From an uncultured Opitutaceae bacterium (GTDB taxonomy: Bacteria; Verrucomicrobiota; Verrucomicrobiia; Opitutales; Opitutaceae), in assembly GCA_937958045.1 (NCBI GenBank), contig CALFXL010000019.1:1-64000 (forward strand): a DNA stretch of 64,000 bases, given 5' to 3'. Positions 38,612 to 47,372 of the stretch are shown piece after piece. Below the pieces are notes generated by a model that saw nothing but the letters and a program-made list of their open reading frames with translations, was not told the DNA's origin and made no database searches. The first letter of the stretch is position 1. Each line of letters opens with the position of its first letter. The translations under genes were made by a program, and so were the position numbers.

Positions 38612-39829
38612 TCACGCCTTCGCCAGCACGCCGCGGATAATCTCCACCGAGCGGGCCAGCTCGTCGGGCGTCGCGGTGAGCGGCGGCAGCAGACGGATCA
38701 CATTACCACCCGCGACCGGCGCGAGCAGGCCGGCTTCGCGCAAGGCCGCGACGGTGGGCGCCGGATCGGACGCGAGCTGCAGACCGACGAGATAGCCTTG
38801 GCCGCGCACGCCGAGCAGTTTTTCGGGAAACTCGGTCGCGAGTTTTTTCAACGCCGCGATCCACGTGGTGCTATTGATCGAAACTTTCTCCAGCAGTTTT
38901 TCCTTCTCGATCACATCGAGCACCGCGAGTGCCGCCGCACACGCGAGCGGCGTGCCGCCAAACGTCGTGCCATGCGAACCCGGCTGGAAAAGCTCCGCGG
39001 CATTTTCGCGGATCCAAACCGCGCCGATCGGCATGCCTCCGCCGAGGCCTTTGGCCATGCCGACCGCGTCGGGCTGGATGCCCGCGTGTTCGTAAGCATA
39101 GAACTTCCCGGTGCGCCCGATGCCGCACTGTACTTCGTCGAGCAGCAGCAGCAGATTGTGCTCGTTGCAGAGTTTGCGCAGGCCCACGAGGAACTCGGCC
39201 GTGCAAGGATTCACGCCGCCTTCACCCTGGATCGTTTCCACGAAGATCGCCGCCGTGCGCTCGGTGATGAGATCGGCGAAGCTCTGCAGATTGTTCAGCT
39301 CGCCAAACACGAAGCCGGGTACGAGCGGGCGAAATCCTTTTTGGATTTTCTCCTGCGGCGTGGCGCTCATGCCGCCAAACGTACGGCCGTGAAACGCGCT
39401 CTTCGCGCAAATCACTTCGTAGCATTTGCCCTCTTCGCCGCCGGCTTTTTTAAGGCCGTGCAAACGCGAGAGTTTAATCAGCGCTTCATTGGCTTCGGCG
39501 CCGCTGTTGCAGAAGAAAACGCGTCCAGGTCCCGCGTAGCCAACGATGCGGCGGGCGAGTTCGCCTTGGTTGGGATGCCGGAAAAGATTGCTCGTGTGAA
39601 TGAGCTCGCCGGCCTGGCGCTGCACGGCGGCCACCCAATGCGGATGACAATGACCCAGCGCGCTCACCGCGATGCCCGAAGTAAAATCGAGATAGGCGCG
39701 GCCACGATCGTCCCAAACTTGCACGCCGCTTCCGCGCACCAGCGTGAGAGGAGCGCGCGCGTAGTTTTTCAAAACGTGCGCATCATAAAGCTCGTCGGTA
39801 CTCGTGCGGAGGACGGTGGGTATGTTCAT
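38612..39829 (-). CDS. argD: Acetylornithine aminotransferase
   Basis: A 405-residue class III PLP aminotransferase converting N-acetylglutamate semialdehyde to N-acetylornithine with glutamate as donor. The PLP phosphate site is FCNSGAEANEALIKL, the cofactor Asp is in LLLLDEVQCGIGRTG, and the Schiff-base lysine is in AVGMAKGLGGGMPIGA. The ATG at 39829 (MNIPTVLRT) gives the standard length. It is 115 bases downstream of argB on the same strand. Confidence 0.95.
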   Translation of the reverse strand: MNIPTVLRTSTDELYDAHVLKNYARAPLTLVRGSGVQVWDDRGRAYLDFTSGIAVSALGHCHPHWVAAVQRQAGELIHTSNLFRHPNQGELARRIVGYAGPGRVFFCNSGAEANEALIKLSRLHGLKKAGGEEGKCYEVICAKSAFHGRTFGGMSATPQEKIQKGFRPLVPGFVFGELNNLQSFADLITERTAAIFVETIQGEGGVNPCTAEFLVGLRKLCNEHNLLLLLDEVQCGIGRTGKFYAYEHAGIQPDAVGMAKGLGGGMPIGAVWIRENAAELFQPGSHGTTFGGTPLACAAALAVLDVIEKEKLLEKVSINSTTWIAALKKLATEFPEKLLGVRGQGYLVGLQLASDPAPTVAALREAGLLAPVAGGNVIRLLPPLTATPDELARSVEIIRGVLAKA

Positions 39830-39944
39830 CGGATGAAGAGTATGATTAGGCGCTGTAAGCGCAAAGTGCGCTGCGTTCGCGCGACGTTTCCCGGTTCCGC
39901 GCACATGGCCAACGGATCAGCCGCTTGTGCGCGAGGTGTATGCG

Positions 39945-40826
39945 TTAACCGTGGACGATCTCGGTGCCGATGCCCTTGTCGGTGAAAATTTCGAGCAAGA
40001 GGCTGTGCGGCAGACGCCCGTCAATGAAGTGAACGCGCTGCACGCCTTCCTGCAGCGCGCGAATAGCGCTGGCGACTTTGGGGCGCATGCCTTTGTCGAT
40101 GACGCCCTTCTTTTTCAGCTCATCGACCTGGCTGATCTTCAGCGTGGAAATGAGCGACTCAGGATCGGGTGGCGCGGAGAGCAGTCCGGGCACATCGCTC
40201 ATATAAACCAACCTCCGCGCACGCAGTGCGCTCGCGACGCGACCGGCAGCGACGTCGGCGTTGATGTTATACGCTTGGCCGTCGTTGTCCTCGGCCACCG
40301 GAGAAATCACCGGCACGAAACCTTCGGCGATCTCTTTCTTGATGAGCTTCACCTTCACTTCGGTGACTTCACCCACGAAACCGAGATCAACCGGACGACC
40401 ATCGTCGTCCGCGAGCAGTTTCTGACACACGAGCACCGTGTCGCCGGGCAAGCCCTTCGGCTTGGCCTTGGCGCTGGCGATCGCGTCGCAGACATCTTTG
40501 TTCACGACCTCATCGAGCGTTTTCTTCACGATGGCGATCGTGGCGGCATCGGTGACGCGCATGCCGTTCACGAAATTGGCCTTAAGGCCGGAGTTTTCCA
40601 TGGCCTTCGTGATGGCTTTGCCGCCGCCGTGAACGACGACGACGTTGATGCCACATGCGGCGAGAAACGCGATGTCGTGAGCGACACGCACCCGGCCCTC
40701 CGGGTTCGGATCGTCCATGAAGCTGCCGCCGTATTTCACGACGAACGTGGATCCACGGAAATCTTGGATGTAGGGAAGCGCCTCGAGCAGCACCTTCGCC
40801 TTTGCGGTGATTTCAGCGACGTTCAT
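39945..40826 (-). CDS. argB: Acetylglutamate kinase
   Basis: A 293-residue amino-acid kinase phosphorylating N-acetylglutamate. Typical blocks are FVVKYGGSFMDD, NVVVVHGGGKAI, the N-acetylglutamate site near FVNGMRVTD, and YNINADVAAGRVASALRA. The N-terminal helix (residues 1-25) is of the type involved in arginine feedback inhibition in hexameric enzymes, which fits an argJ-type cyclic pathway. It is divergent from argJ across a 228-base gap that includes an AT-rich stretch near 40940-40955 suited to promoters. Confidence 0.95.
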   Translation of the reverse strand: MNVAEITAKAKVLLEALPYIQDFRGSTFVVKYGGSFMDDPNPEGRVRVAHDIAFLAACGINVVVVHGGGKAITKAMENSGLKANFVNGMRVTDAATIAIVKKTLDEVVNKDVCDAIASAKAKPKGLPGDTVLVCQKLLADDDGRPVDLGFVGEVTEVKVKLIKKEIAEGFVPVISPVAEDNDGQAYNINADVAAGRVASALRARRLVYMSDVPGLLSAPPDPESLISTLKISQVDELKKKGVIDKGMRPKVASAIRALQEGVQRVHFIDGRLPHSLLLEIFTDKGIGTEIVHG

Positions 40827-41054
40827 CGGCGTTCAAGGCACGCGGCTCACGGCCGCGAACGAGACGGGAAGAGAAGGAATGGCGATCACAGGTAATCGAA
40901 GTGGCGAGATGCATAAGCGAGCCGCGCCTCGCATTTCCATATAAATTTAGATCACGGCGGAACATTTAACCAAAACTTCCCGCCCGCAATCGTTGCGCCA
41001 CGAAACCCAGTTTCAGCTTCACTCCCCACCTCGACCGCCTCACTTGTCGACACC

Positions 41055-42374
41055 GTGCCAAGCACCGACCTCCGTTTTTCCTCGCGCGAACAACATCGCG
41101 CCTGGCTCGCCAGCCAGGCCCGCCTCCCCGCCGGTTTCCGCGTCGGCACCACCCGCTTCGAATTCACGCCACGCGAGGCGCCCAAACCCGCACGCATGAC
41201 ACTCACGCTCATCGCGCTCGATCAGCCCGCCTCGGCTTTCGCGGCGATGTTCACGCGCAATGCTTTTCCCGGCGCCCCCATCACGATCGGTCGTCGCCGC
41301 CTGCACGAGCCCGCGCTCAGCGCGATTTTAGTGAACAATAAAATCTCCAACGTCTGCGCACCGGGCGGCGTCGAAACCGCCGAAACACTTTGCGCGCGCG
41401 CCGCCGATCTCCTCGGCGTGCCGGCGACCAGCGTGCTGCCGTCATCGACCGGCGTCATCGGTTGGAGCCTGCCGCTTGAAACGATGCTCGCGCATTTGCC
41501 CGACGCCGTCGCGGCACTTTCCACGGATTCCATTTTGCCCGCAGCCGAAGGCATCGTGACGACCGATCTCTATCCTAAAATTCGCCGCGTCGATTTTCCC
41601 GGCGGCGGCAGCATCGTCGGCATCGCCAAGGGCGCGGGCATGATCGAGCCCAATCTCGCCACGATGCTCGTGTACATCCTCACCGACGTCGATGTGTCGC
41701 GCGACGAACTCCGTGCGATGCTCGCGCGCTGTGTGAATGCGAGTTTCAACAACATCAGCATCGATAGCGATACGAGCACGTCGGACACCGTCGCGCTCGT
41801 CTCGTCGTCGCGCGTGCCCTGCGACGATCCCGCTGCGTTTGAAAACGCGCTCAACCAAGTCTGCCGCGATCTTTCGGAAGACGTCGTGCGAAATGGCGAA
41901 GGGATTCATCACGTGATGCGCATTCGTGTGCACGGCGCGCCTTCCGCCGATATCGCGCGCGCGTTGGGCAAAGCCATCGCCAACGCGCCGCTCTTCAAAT
42001 GCGCTGTCGCCGGCAACGACCCGAACGTCGGCCGTCTCGTCCAAGCGATCGGCAAACATGTCGGTGCGCACAGTCCCGAGCTCGATCTTTCGCGCCTCAG
42101 CGCACGCATCGGCGGTATCGAGATTTTTGCCCAAGGCGCCTTCCGCCTCGATCCGTCGAAGGAAACCGCGCTCGTCGCGCATCTCAAAAACGCCGAGATG
42201 TACGCGAGTGCGCCGTCGGCCAGCGGCACGTTTGCGCCGCCCATCGATTTTCCCCCGCACGAACGCTGTGTCGAAATCGAGGTGGATCTCGCGAACGGCC
42301 CCGGCGAATGCATCGTCCTCGGCGGCGATCTCACCCATGAATACGTGAGCGAAAACGCGGACTATCGAAGCTAG
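41055..42374 (+). CDS. argJ: Bifunctional ornithine acetyltransferase / N-acetylglutamate synthase
   Basis: A 439-residue self-cleaving enzyme that moves the acetyl group from N-acetylornithine to glutamate, recycling it. The autocleavage site is KGAGMIEPNLATML, with nucleophile Thr203 starting the beta chain. SSTGVIGWSLPLE and AGNDPNVGRLVQAIG are further family blocks. GTG start at 41055. It is the only plus-strand gene in the arginine cluster and is followed by its own terminator. Whether it also makes N-acetylglutamate from acetyl-CoA cannot be told from sequence; no separate argA is in the window. Confidence 0.95.
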   Translation: MPSTDLRFSSREQHRAWLASQARLPAGFRVGTTRFEFTPREAPKPARMTLTLIALDQPASAFAAMFTRNAFPGAPITIGRRRLHEPALSAILVNNKISNVCAPGGVETAETLCARAADLLGVPATSVLPSSTGVIGWSLPLETMLAHLPDAVAALSTDSILPAAEGIVTTDLYPKIRRVDFPGGGSIVGIAKGAGMIEPNLATMLVYILTDVDVSRDELRAMLARCVNASFNNISIDSDTSTSDTVALVSSSRVPCDDPAAFENALNQVCRDLSEDVVRNGEGIHHVMRIRVHGAPSADIARALGKAIANAPLFKCAVAGNDPNVGRLVQAIGKHVGAHSPELDLSRLSARIGGIEIFAQGAFRLDPSKETALVAHLKNAEMYASAPSASGTFAPPIDFPPHERCVEIEVDLANGPGECIVLGGDLTHEYVSENADYRS

Positions 42375-42419
42375 TCGCGCCGCGGGAAACTCGCGCCCGT
42401 AACCAGTTTCGCTTAAAAC

Positions 42420-42456
42420 AAAGCCGGTTCCGAAAAAGGACCGGCTTTTATTTTTT
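42420..42456 (+). terminator. Terminator between argJ and argC
   Basis: AAAGCCGG (42420-42427) pairs with CCGGCTTT (42441-42448), extended by an inner TTCC/GGA pairing, then TTATTTTTT. T-rich sequence also lies on the other side, so it can serve both convergent genes. Confidence 0.88.
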
Positions 42457-42489
42457 CGCGAGCCGCGGTCGGCCAGAGCCGTTTCGCGA

Positions 42490-43515
42490 TCAGACGAGTC
42501 CTGCGGTCTCAGGGAAACCGCACCACAGATTCATGATCTGCACGGCCTGGCCGCTGGCGCCTTTCACGACGTTGTCCACGACCGAGGTGATCACGAAATT
42601 CTTCGTGCGCGGATCGAATACGGCGGACATGTCCACGCGATTCGTGCCGACAACGTGTGCGGTGTCGGGCGTTTCACCCGTGGGCAGAACCTGCACGAAA
42701 GAGCGCCCCGTGTATTCATTTTTCCATGACGCGTAGAGCGAGTCGATAGAAGCACCCGCAGCGGCCGGCACCGTGATCGTCGTGGCGATACCACGACGCA
42801 TCGGCGCGAGGTGCGGATTGAACTGAATCACCGTCGGCGCACCCGTGCGCAACGCGAGCTGCTCTTCGATTTCGGCGAGATGACGATGCTTCACCAAACC
42901 GTACGCCTTGATGCTCTCGGCGCGTTCCACGAAGAGATACATCTCGTCCACCTTTTTGCCGGCACCGCTCACGCCGCTGTAGGAATTCACGACGATGTGT
43001 TGCCGCGACACGACGCCATCGCGCAGAAGCGGAACCAGCGGCACGAGAATGCTCGTCGGATAACATCCGGGCGAAGCCACGAGCTTCGCTTCCTGTTTCC
43101 ACGACGGCGGCGTGAGCTCCGGAAGAACGAAGCGCGCCTGCGGCAACAGCTCGGGCGCGTGATGCTTTCCGTAGTACTTCTCGTATGTATTCAAATCTCC
43201 AATACGGAAGTCCGCGCTCAGATCGATCACGCGTTTGCCCGCGGCAACGAGCACGCGCGCAAACTCCGCCGCAGCGCCATGTGGCAGCGCGAGGAAGAAA
43301 AGATCGATGTCGCCTGCCGCCAGCGCGGTCGCGTCGGAGTCGACAAACGTCAGTCCGCGATCAGCGCCGCGCAGCGAGGGGATGACCTGCGCGAGCGGTT
43401 TGCCCGCGTGGGAGCGCGACGTCACCGCCGCCAGCGTGACGTGCGGATGCGCCAACAGGAGTTTGACGAGAAGTTCGCCGGAATAGCCCGACGCGCCGAT
43501 GACACCGACTTTCAT
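42490..43515 (-). CDS. argC: N-acetyl-gamma-glutamyl-phosphate reductase
   Basis: A 341-residue NADPH-dependent reductase of the third arginine step. The nucleotide-binding GVIGASGYSGELL opens the protein, and the catalytic cysteine is in VASPGCYPTS. HLAEIEEQL and FNPHLAPMRRGI are further family blocks. The ATG at 43515 (MKVGVIGASG) is preferred. An upstream in-frame ATG at 43530 has AGGAG only one base away, too close to act as its ribosome site. Confidence 0.95.
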   Translation of the reverse strand: MKVGVIGASGYSGELLVKLLLAHPHVTLAAVTSRSHAGKPLAQVIPSLRGADRGLTFVDSDATALAAGDIDLFFLALPHGAAAEFARVLVAAGKRVIDLSADFRIGDLNTYEKYYGKHHAPELLPQARFVLPELTPPSWKQEAKLVASPGCYPTSILVPLVPLLRDGVVSRQHIVVNSYSGVSGAGKKVDEMYLFVERAESIKAYGLVKHRHLAEIEEQLALRTGAPTVIQFNPHLAPMRRGIATTITVPAAAGASIDSLYASWKNEYTGRSFVQVLPTGETPDTAHVVGTNRVDMSAVFDPRTKNFVITSVVDNVVKGASGQAVQIMNLWCGFPETAGLV

Positions 43516-43582
43516 AGGAAGGAAAAACATTCTCCTCGTGTCCTAAAACGCCAGAAGGTTTTTTGCGCCCGCCCGCGGACAC

Positions 43583-43613
43583 AAAAAAGCCGCCTCGGGC
43601 GAGAGGCGGCTTT
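43583..43613 (-). terminator. Terminator of rplM-rpsI
   Basis: On the minus strand AAAGCCGCCTC and GAGGCGGCTTT form an 11-bp stem with a 6-base loop and a run of six T, about 28 bases after rpsI. Confidence 0.92.
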
Positions 43614-43640
43614 GGTTTCATGAAAACGAAAAAGAAGCGA

Positions 43641-44039
43641 TCAGCGCTTCGAGAACTGGAAGCGTTTGCGAGCGCCGGGTTGACCGGGCTTCTTGCGTTC
43701 CTTGGCGCGAGGATCGCGCTTGAGGTGGCCGGCCTTCTTGAGGGCGGGACGCAGCTCGGGATTCAGCTTCTGCAGCGCGCGGGCGATGCCATGGGCAACG
43801 GCACCGGCCTGACCGGAAACGCCGCCGCCATCGACATTGGCGAAGACGTCGATCTTGTCGCGGAGCTCAACCGTGAGCAACGGCGCGTAGGCCTGCTTGG
43901 CGAAGTTCTCGTGCGAGAAATATTTTTCGAACTCGCGGTCGTTGACGACCAGCTTGCCGGAGCCTTCGACGATGCGAACGCGGGCGGTGGCGGTCTTGCG
44001 GCGACCGGTGGCGGAGAATACAGCTTTGTCAGCGCACAT
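43641..44039 (-). CDS. rpsI: 30S ribosomal protein S9
   Basis: 132 residues. The N-terminal ATGRRKTATARV and the C-terminal GARKRFQFSKR tail (reaching the P-site tRNA in the ribosome) are diagnostic. It lies 8 bases after rplM, the conserved pairing in bacteria. Confidence 0.97.
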   Translation of the reverse strand: MCADKAVFSATGRRKTATARVRIVEGSGKLVVNDREFEKYFSHENFAKQAYAPLLTVELRDKIDVFANVDGGGVSGQAGAVAHGIARALQKLNPELRPALKKAGHLKRDPRAKERKKPGQPGARKRFQFSKR

Positions 44040-44047
44040 GGTCGTAA

Positions 44048-44476
44048 TCAGACGGAGACTTTGACGGGATTGTTGGCCTCATGCGTGTGGTTCGGGCCCT
44101 TGAACACGCGGAGCTTGGTGAGCATCTTCGCAGCGAGGCGGTTCTTCGGGAGCATGCCCTTGACCGCGTGCTTGATGATAAATTCGGGGTTCTTTTCGCG
44201 CATGAGCTTCACGGAGCGATAGCTTTCGCCGCCGACGAAGCCGGAGAAGAACATGTACTCGTTTTGCTCCTCTTTCTTGCCGGTGAGCACCACCTTTTCG
44301 GCATTAATGACAACGACGTAGTCGCCCGTGTCGACGGACGGCGTGTAGGAGGCTTTATGGCGGCCACGGATGAGGTTGGCGGCCTTCACGGCGAGACGGC
44401 CGAGCACAACGCCTTCGGCATCGATCAGATGCCACTTGGGCTGGACGGTCTCTTTCTTGGCGAGGAACGTTTTCAT
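44048..44476 (-). CDS. rplM: 50S ribosomal protein L13
   Basis: 142 residues. WHLIDAEGVVLGRLAVKAA, YTPSVDTGDYVVVINAEKV (in part) and VKGMLPKNRLAAKMLTKLRVF are the family blocks. First gene of the two-gene ribosomal operon with rpsI. Confidence 0.97.
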   Translation of the reverse strand: MKTFLAKKETVQPKWHLIDAEGVVLGRLAVKAANLIRGRHKASYTPSVDTGDYVVVINAEKVVLTGKKEEQNEYMFFSGFVGGESYRSVKLMREKNPEFIIKHAVKGMLPKNRLAAKMLTKLRVFKGPNHTHEANNPVKVSV

Positions 44477-44545
44477 GAAAGGAAAAGGGGTCGAGAGCTA
44501 AAGTTGGGACGGCAACTGTCAACCCTTAGATTTGCACTGTGAATA

Positions 44546-44577
44546 AAAACCCGCTCCCCCAGCGAAGGGGAGCGGGT
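44546..44577 (-). terminator. Terminator of the porin-like gene
   Basis: CCCGCTCCCC and GGGGAGCGGG form a perfect 10-bp stem with a 7-base loop, followed on the minus strand by TTTTTATTC, about 45 bases after the stop at 44621. Confidence 0.92.
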
Positions 44578-44620
44578 GAAAGGCTGACTTGGCTCGCGCA
44601 GGAACTAAACGCAGCAGCGC

Positions 44621-45346
44621 TTAGAAACCAACGGAGAGGCCGACGGTGACCCAGAGGTTTTCGTCGCCCACGCCGATGTCGGCAAGATTGTCGTTCTTGG
44701 CGTAGTGGATGCCGGTGGTGATGGCGGCCTTGTCGTTCAACTTATACGGCACGGTGATGTCGAAGCCGTAGTAGTTGTAGGTTTCCATGACCTGGCCGAC
44801 GTTGTCGTCCGGAGCCCAGTCGCGAGCTTCGACGGTACCGGCGAAGACGCTGAAATCAACCGAGGTACCGATCGCTTCGAGCGGCACGCTGTAGCCCACC
44901 GACGCTTGGAGCGTGTTGGTGTGCAGGCGGATGTCGTAGTAGTAATAGAGGCTCGAGGAGATACCCGCGTAGGTGTAGGTAGCGCCAACGCCGAGCTCGT
45001 AGGAGCGCTTGGTGGAGCCGCCGCGAGCTTCCGGATACCAGTAGTAGGTTCCAACGGCTTCAAGGGAGAGCGCGTCGTTCACCTTGAATTTATAGCCGCC
45101 GTAAAAATCGACTTCGTTGTTTTCGTTGTCCGTTACGGGCTGGTTGGTCCAGACACCGACGTACGCGTCGCCAACAGAAACTTCGATAGACGGCTGGAAA
45201 GAGTTGCCGGCGGACTCAATACCGCGGAACACATATTCCGAAGCGTAGGTGAAGTCTGTCGTCACGGAGTACGAAGTCTTCAGATCTTGAGCGTTCAAAC
45301 CAGCACCAGCGGCGAGGGCCGCGAGGAGGATGGCAGTCTTTTTCAT
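44621..45346 (-). CDS. TorF-family putative porin
   Basis: A 241-residue outer-membrane beta-barrel protein. A signal peptide (MKKTAILLAALAAGAGLNAQ) is followed by TTDFTYASEYVFRGIESAG, the signature of the TorF/Gcw-chp family. Alternating aromatic beta-strands run to a terminal Phe (TVGLSVGF), typical of Bam-assembled barrels. The transported solute is unknown. The promoter region holds a tandem 11-base repeat (45420-45441). Earlier in-frame starts were rejected because the signal peptide begins at this ATG. Confidence 0.88.
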   Translation of the reverse strand: MKKTAILLAALAAGAGLNAQDLKTSYSVTTDFTYASEYVFRGIESAGNSFQPSIEVSVGDAYVGVWTNQPVTDNENNEVDFYGGYKFKVNDALSLEAVGTYYWYPEARGGSTKRSYELGVGATYTYAGISSSLYYYYDIRLHTNTLQASVGYSVPLEAIGTSVDFSVFAGTVEARDWAPDDNVGQVMETYNYYGFDITVPYKLNDKAAITTGIHYAKNDNLADIGVGDENLWVTVGLSVGF

Positions 45347-45419
45347 AGTGTTGTTGTTCTGTAGTTTGTTGGTCGGCCGACAATTCGGCCTTCCAGACAG
45401 AAAAGATAGGTTTGTAAAA

Positions 45420-45441
45420 TACAAGTCTTATACAAGTCTTA
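45420..45441. promoter_or_regulatory. Tandem 11-bp direct repeat upstream of the porin gene
   Basis: TACAAGTCTTA occurs twice with no gap, about 74-95 bases upstream of the porin ATG. Direct repeats with an 11-base period are the form recognised by PhoB/OmpR-type response regulators. The binding protein is unknown. Confidence 0.5.
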
Positions 45442-45518
45442 ACTTACCGTCCTTTCTGCTCCGAAACCCGACCGGGAACGGCTCTCCCGGTTCCAAAATA
45501 GAGTAAACATCTTTGATT

Positions 45519-45908
45519 ATGCGAATTGATACCATGAAAGCCGTTGCGGGTATTTTCGGGCTCACCGGCGTGGCGTTGGGCGCGTTCGGAGCGCATGCCT
45601 TGAAGGCTCGGCTGGCCGCCGCCGGCATGACCGACAGCTGGGACACCGCCGTCCAATATCATCTCATCCATAGCGTCGCTTTGCTCGCGTTGGCCGCGTG
45701 GGCTTCGTCATCGGCTACGCTCACCCGGCCGTATCGAATCGCGGCGTGGACGTGGATCGTGGGCGTGGTGCTCTTTTCGGGCTCCATCTATGTGCTCGCA
45801 CTGGGCGGTCCGCGCGCACTGGGGCCGGTCACACCTGTCGGCGGTGTTTTACTGCTGATCGGTTGGGCGAGTCTGCTGTTTCCGTCAGGAAAACAAAACG
45901 CGGCCTGA
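45519..45908 (+). CDS. DUF423 membrane protein (YgdD-like)
   Basis: A 129-residue inner-membrane protein with four hydrophobic helices. GIFGLTGVALGAFGAHALK near the N-terminus and YHLIHSVALLALA are the DUF423 hallmarks. Function unknown. The ATG at 45519 is used; 45534 (MKAVAGIF) would also give a complete protein. It is divergent from the porin gene across a 172-base regulatory gap. Confidence 0.88.
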   Translation: MRIDTMKAVAGIFGLTGVALGAFGAHALKARLAAAGMTDSWDTAVQYHLIHSVALLALAAWASSSATLTRPYRIAAWTWIVGVVLFSGSIYVLALGGPRALGPVTPVGGVLLLIGWASLLFPSGKQNAA

Positions 45909-45950
45909 TTCGCGCGAAACAACGAGGAGCGAGCGTTCCCGCACGACGAC

Positions 45951-47351
45951 ATGAGAATCCCCGAACCGCTGCTGGAAGTGCTTCGCGCTGTCCGGCGCAT
46001 CGGTCGTCCACGCCTCGTCGGCGGCTGCGTTCGCGACTGGCTGCTCGGACTCGAACCGAAGGATTTCGATGTCGAGGTGCCGGGAACGAACTTCGATGAG
46101 CTGCAACGCGTGCTCGCTCCGTTTGGCAGCACCGATCTTGTCGGACGCAGCTTCGGCGTCATCAAACTGCGCCTCGAGGGTGTTGAATATGATTTCAGCC
46201 TCCCGCGTCGCGAATCGAAAACCGGAGCCGGCCATCGGGGTTTTCGCATCGATGCCGATGCCAACATCACCGACGCAGAAGCGGCCGCGCGACGCGATTT
46301 CACGATCAACGCCATCGCGTACGACCCATTCGCGGACACGCTGATCGATCCGCATGACGGACGGCGCGATCTCGAACGGCGTGTTTTGCGTCACACCAGC
46401 TCCGCCTTCAGCGAAGATCCGCTGCGCGTGTTGCGTGCTTTTCAATTTGCCGCCCGTTTCGACCTGACCCTCGCGCCGGAAACCGCCGCGCTGAGTCGTT
46501 CGATCGCGGACGCTTATCGTGAGCTCGCCGTCGAACGCGTGTGGGGCGAATGGGCCAAATGGGCTGAAAAATCTACCCGTCCCTCGCGCGGACTGCTCGT
46601 CCTCGAAGACTGCGGCTGGCTCGTGCATTTCCCTGAAGTCGCCGCGCTGCGCGGCACGCTGCAGGATCCTGAATGGCATCCCGAAGGTGATGTATTCACG
46701 CATACACTACATTGCTGCGACGCAATGGTGCGATTGCCCGAGTGGCAACACGCCGAGCCTGCGCGCAAGCGTCTGCTGCTGCTTGCCATACTCGCGCACG
46801 ATTTTGGCAAACCCGCGACGACCGTCTTCGGCGAACGTCGTGGACGGCAGCGCTGGATCAGCCCAGGCCACGAATCCGCCGGTGGACCGTTGAGCGAAAC
46901 TTTCCTCACGCGCATCGGCGCGCCGCGCGAATTGATCGAGCGCGTCCGTCCGCTGGTCGTTCTCCACCTCGCGCATCACAGCGGCCAAGGCGAGTTTTCC
47001 GATCAACGTATCCGGCGCCTCGCCCGCAAGCTCGCCCCCGCCACCATCGAAGAACTTTGCCTCGTGATGCGCGCCGATCACGACGGACGGCCGCCATTGC
47101 ATTCGCCCGAAACGCTCGGGCGTATCGAAGAATTGAATACACGCTCCGCCTCGCTCGCGCTCGCGCGGACCGCGCCGCGTCCGCTCTTGTTGGGCCGTCA
47201 CCTCATCACACTGGGGCAATCGCCCGGTCCCGATTTCCGAAAAGTGCTCGATCTCGCCTTCGAAGCCCAGCTCGACGGCGCCTTTGCGGACGAAGCGGGC
47301 GCGATGGCCTGGGCTAAAAACCATTTGCCCGCCCCGCCCCACCGGGCGTAG
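45951..47351 (+). CDS. CCA-adding enzyme / poly(A) polymerase-family nucleotidyltransferase with HD domain
   Basis: 466 residues. The class II nucleotidyltransferase head has LVGGCVRDWLLG and KDFDVEVPG (metal-binding Asp pair), RRDFTINAIAY and EDPLRVLRAFQFAARF. The C-terminal half carries an HD phosphohydrolase motif (ILAHDFGKP). This is the layout of bacterial CCA tRNA nucleotidyltransferases with 2'3'-phosphatase or phosphodiesterase activity; distinguishing it from poly(A) polymerase by sequence alone is not safe. Followed 21 bases later by tal on the same strand. Confidence 0.9.
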   Translation: MRIPEPLLEVLRAVRRIGRPRLVGGCVRDWLLGLEPKDFDVEVPGTNFDELQRVLAPFGSTDLVGRSFGVIKLRLEGVEYDFSLPRRESKTGAGHRGFRIDADANITDAEAAARRDFTINAIAYDPFADTLIDPHDGRRDLERRVLRHTSSAFSEDPLRVLRAFQFAARFDLTLAPETAALSRSIADAYRELAVERVWGEWAKWAEKSTRPSRGLLVLEDCGWLVHFPEVAALRGTLQDPEWHPEGDVFTHTLHCCDAMVRLPEWQHAEPARKRLLLLAILAHDFGKPATTVFGERRGRQRWISPGHESAGGPLSETFLTRIGAPRELIERVRPLVVLHLAHHSGQGEFSDQRIRRLARKLAPATIEELCLVMRADHDGRPPLHSPETLGRIEELNTRSASLALARTAPRPLLLGRHLITLGQSPGPDFRKVLDLAFEAQLDGAFADEAGAMAWAKNHLPAPPHRA

Positions 47352-47372
47352 GGTCGTTTTTCTTTTTCCCAC

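Noticed and set aside
46691..46711. A fifth TGTAGT-N10-ATACA-like match inside the CCA-adding enzyme gene
   Set aside because: It matches only the outer hexamers, is inside coding sequence and lacks the central T run; it may be chance.
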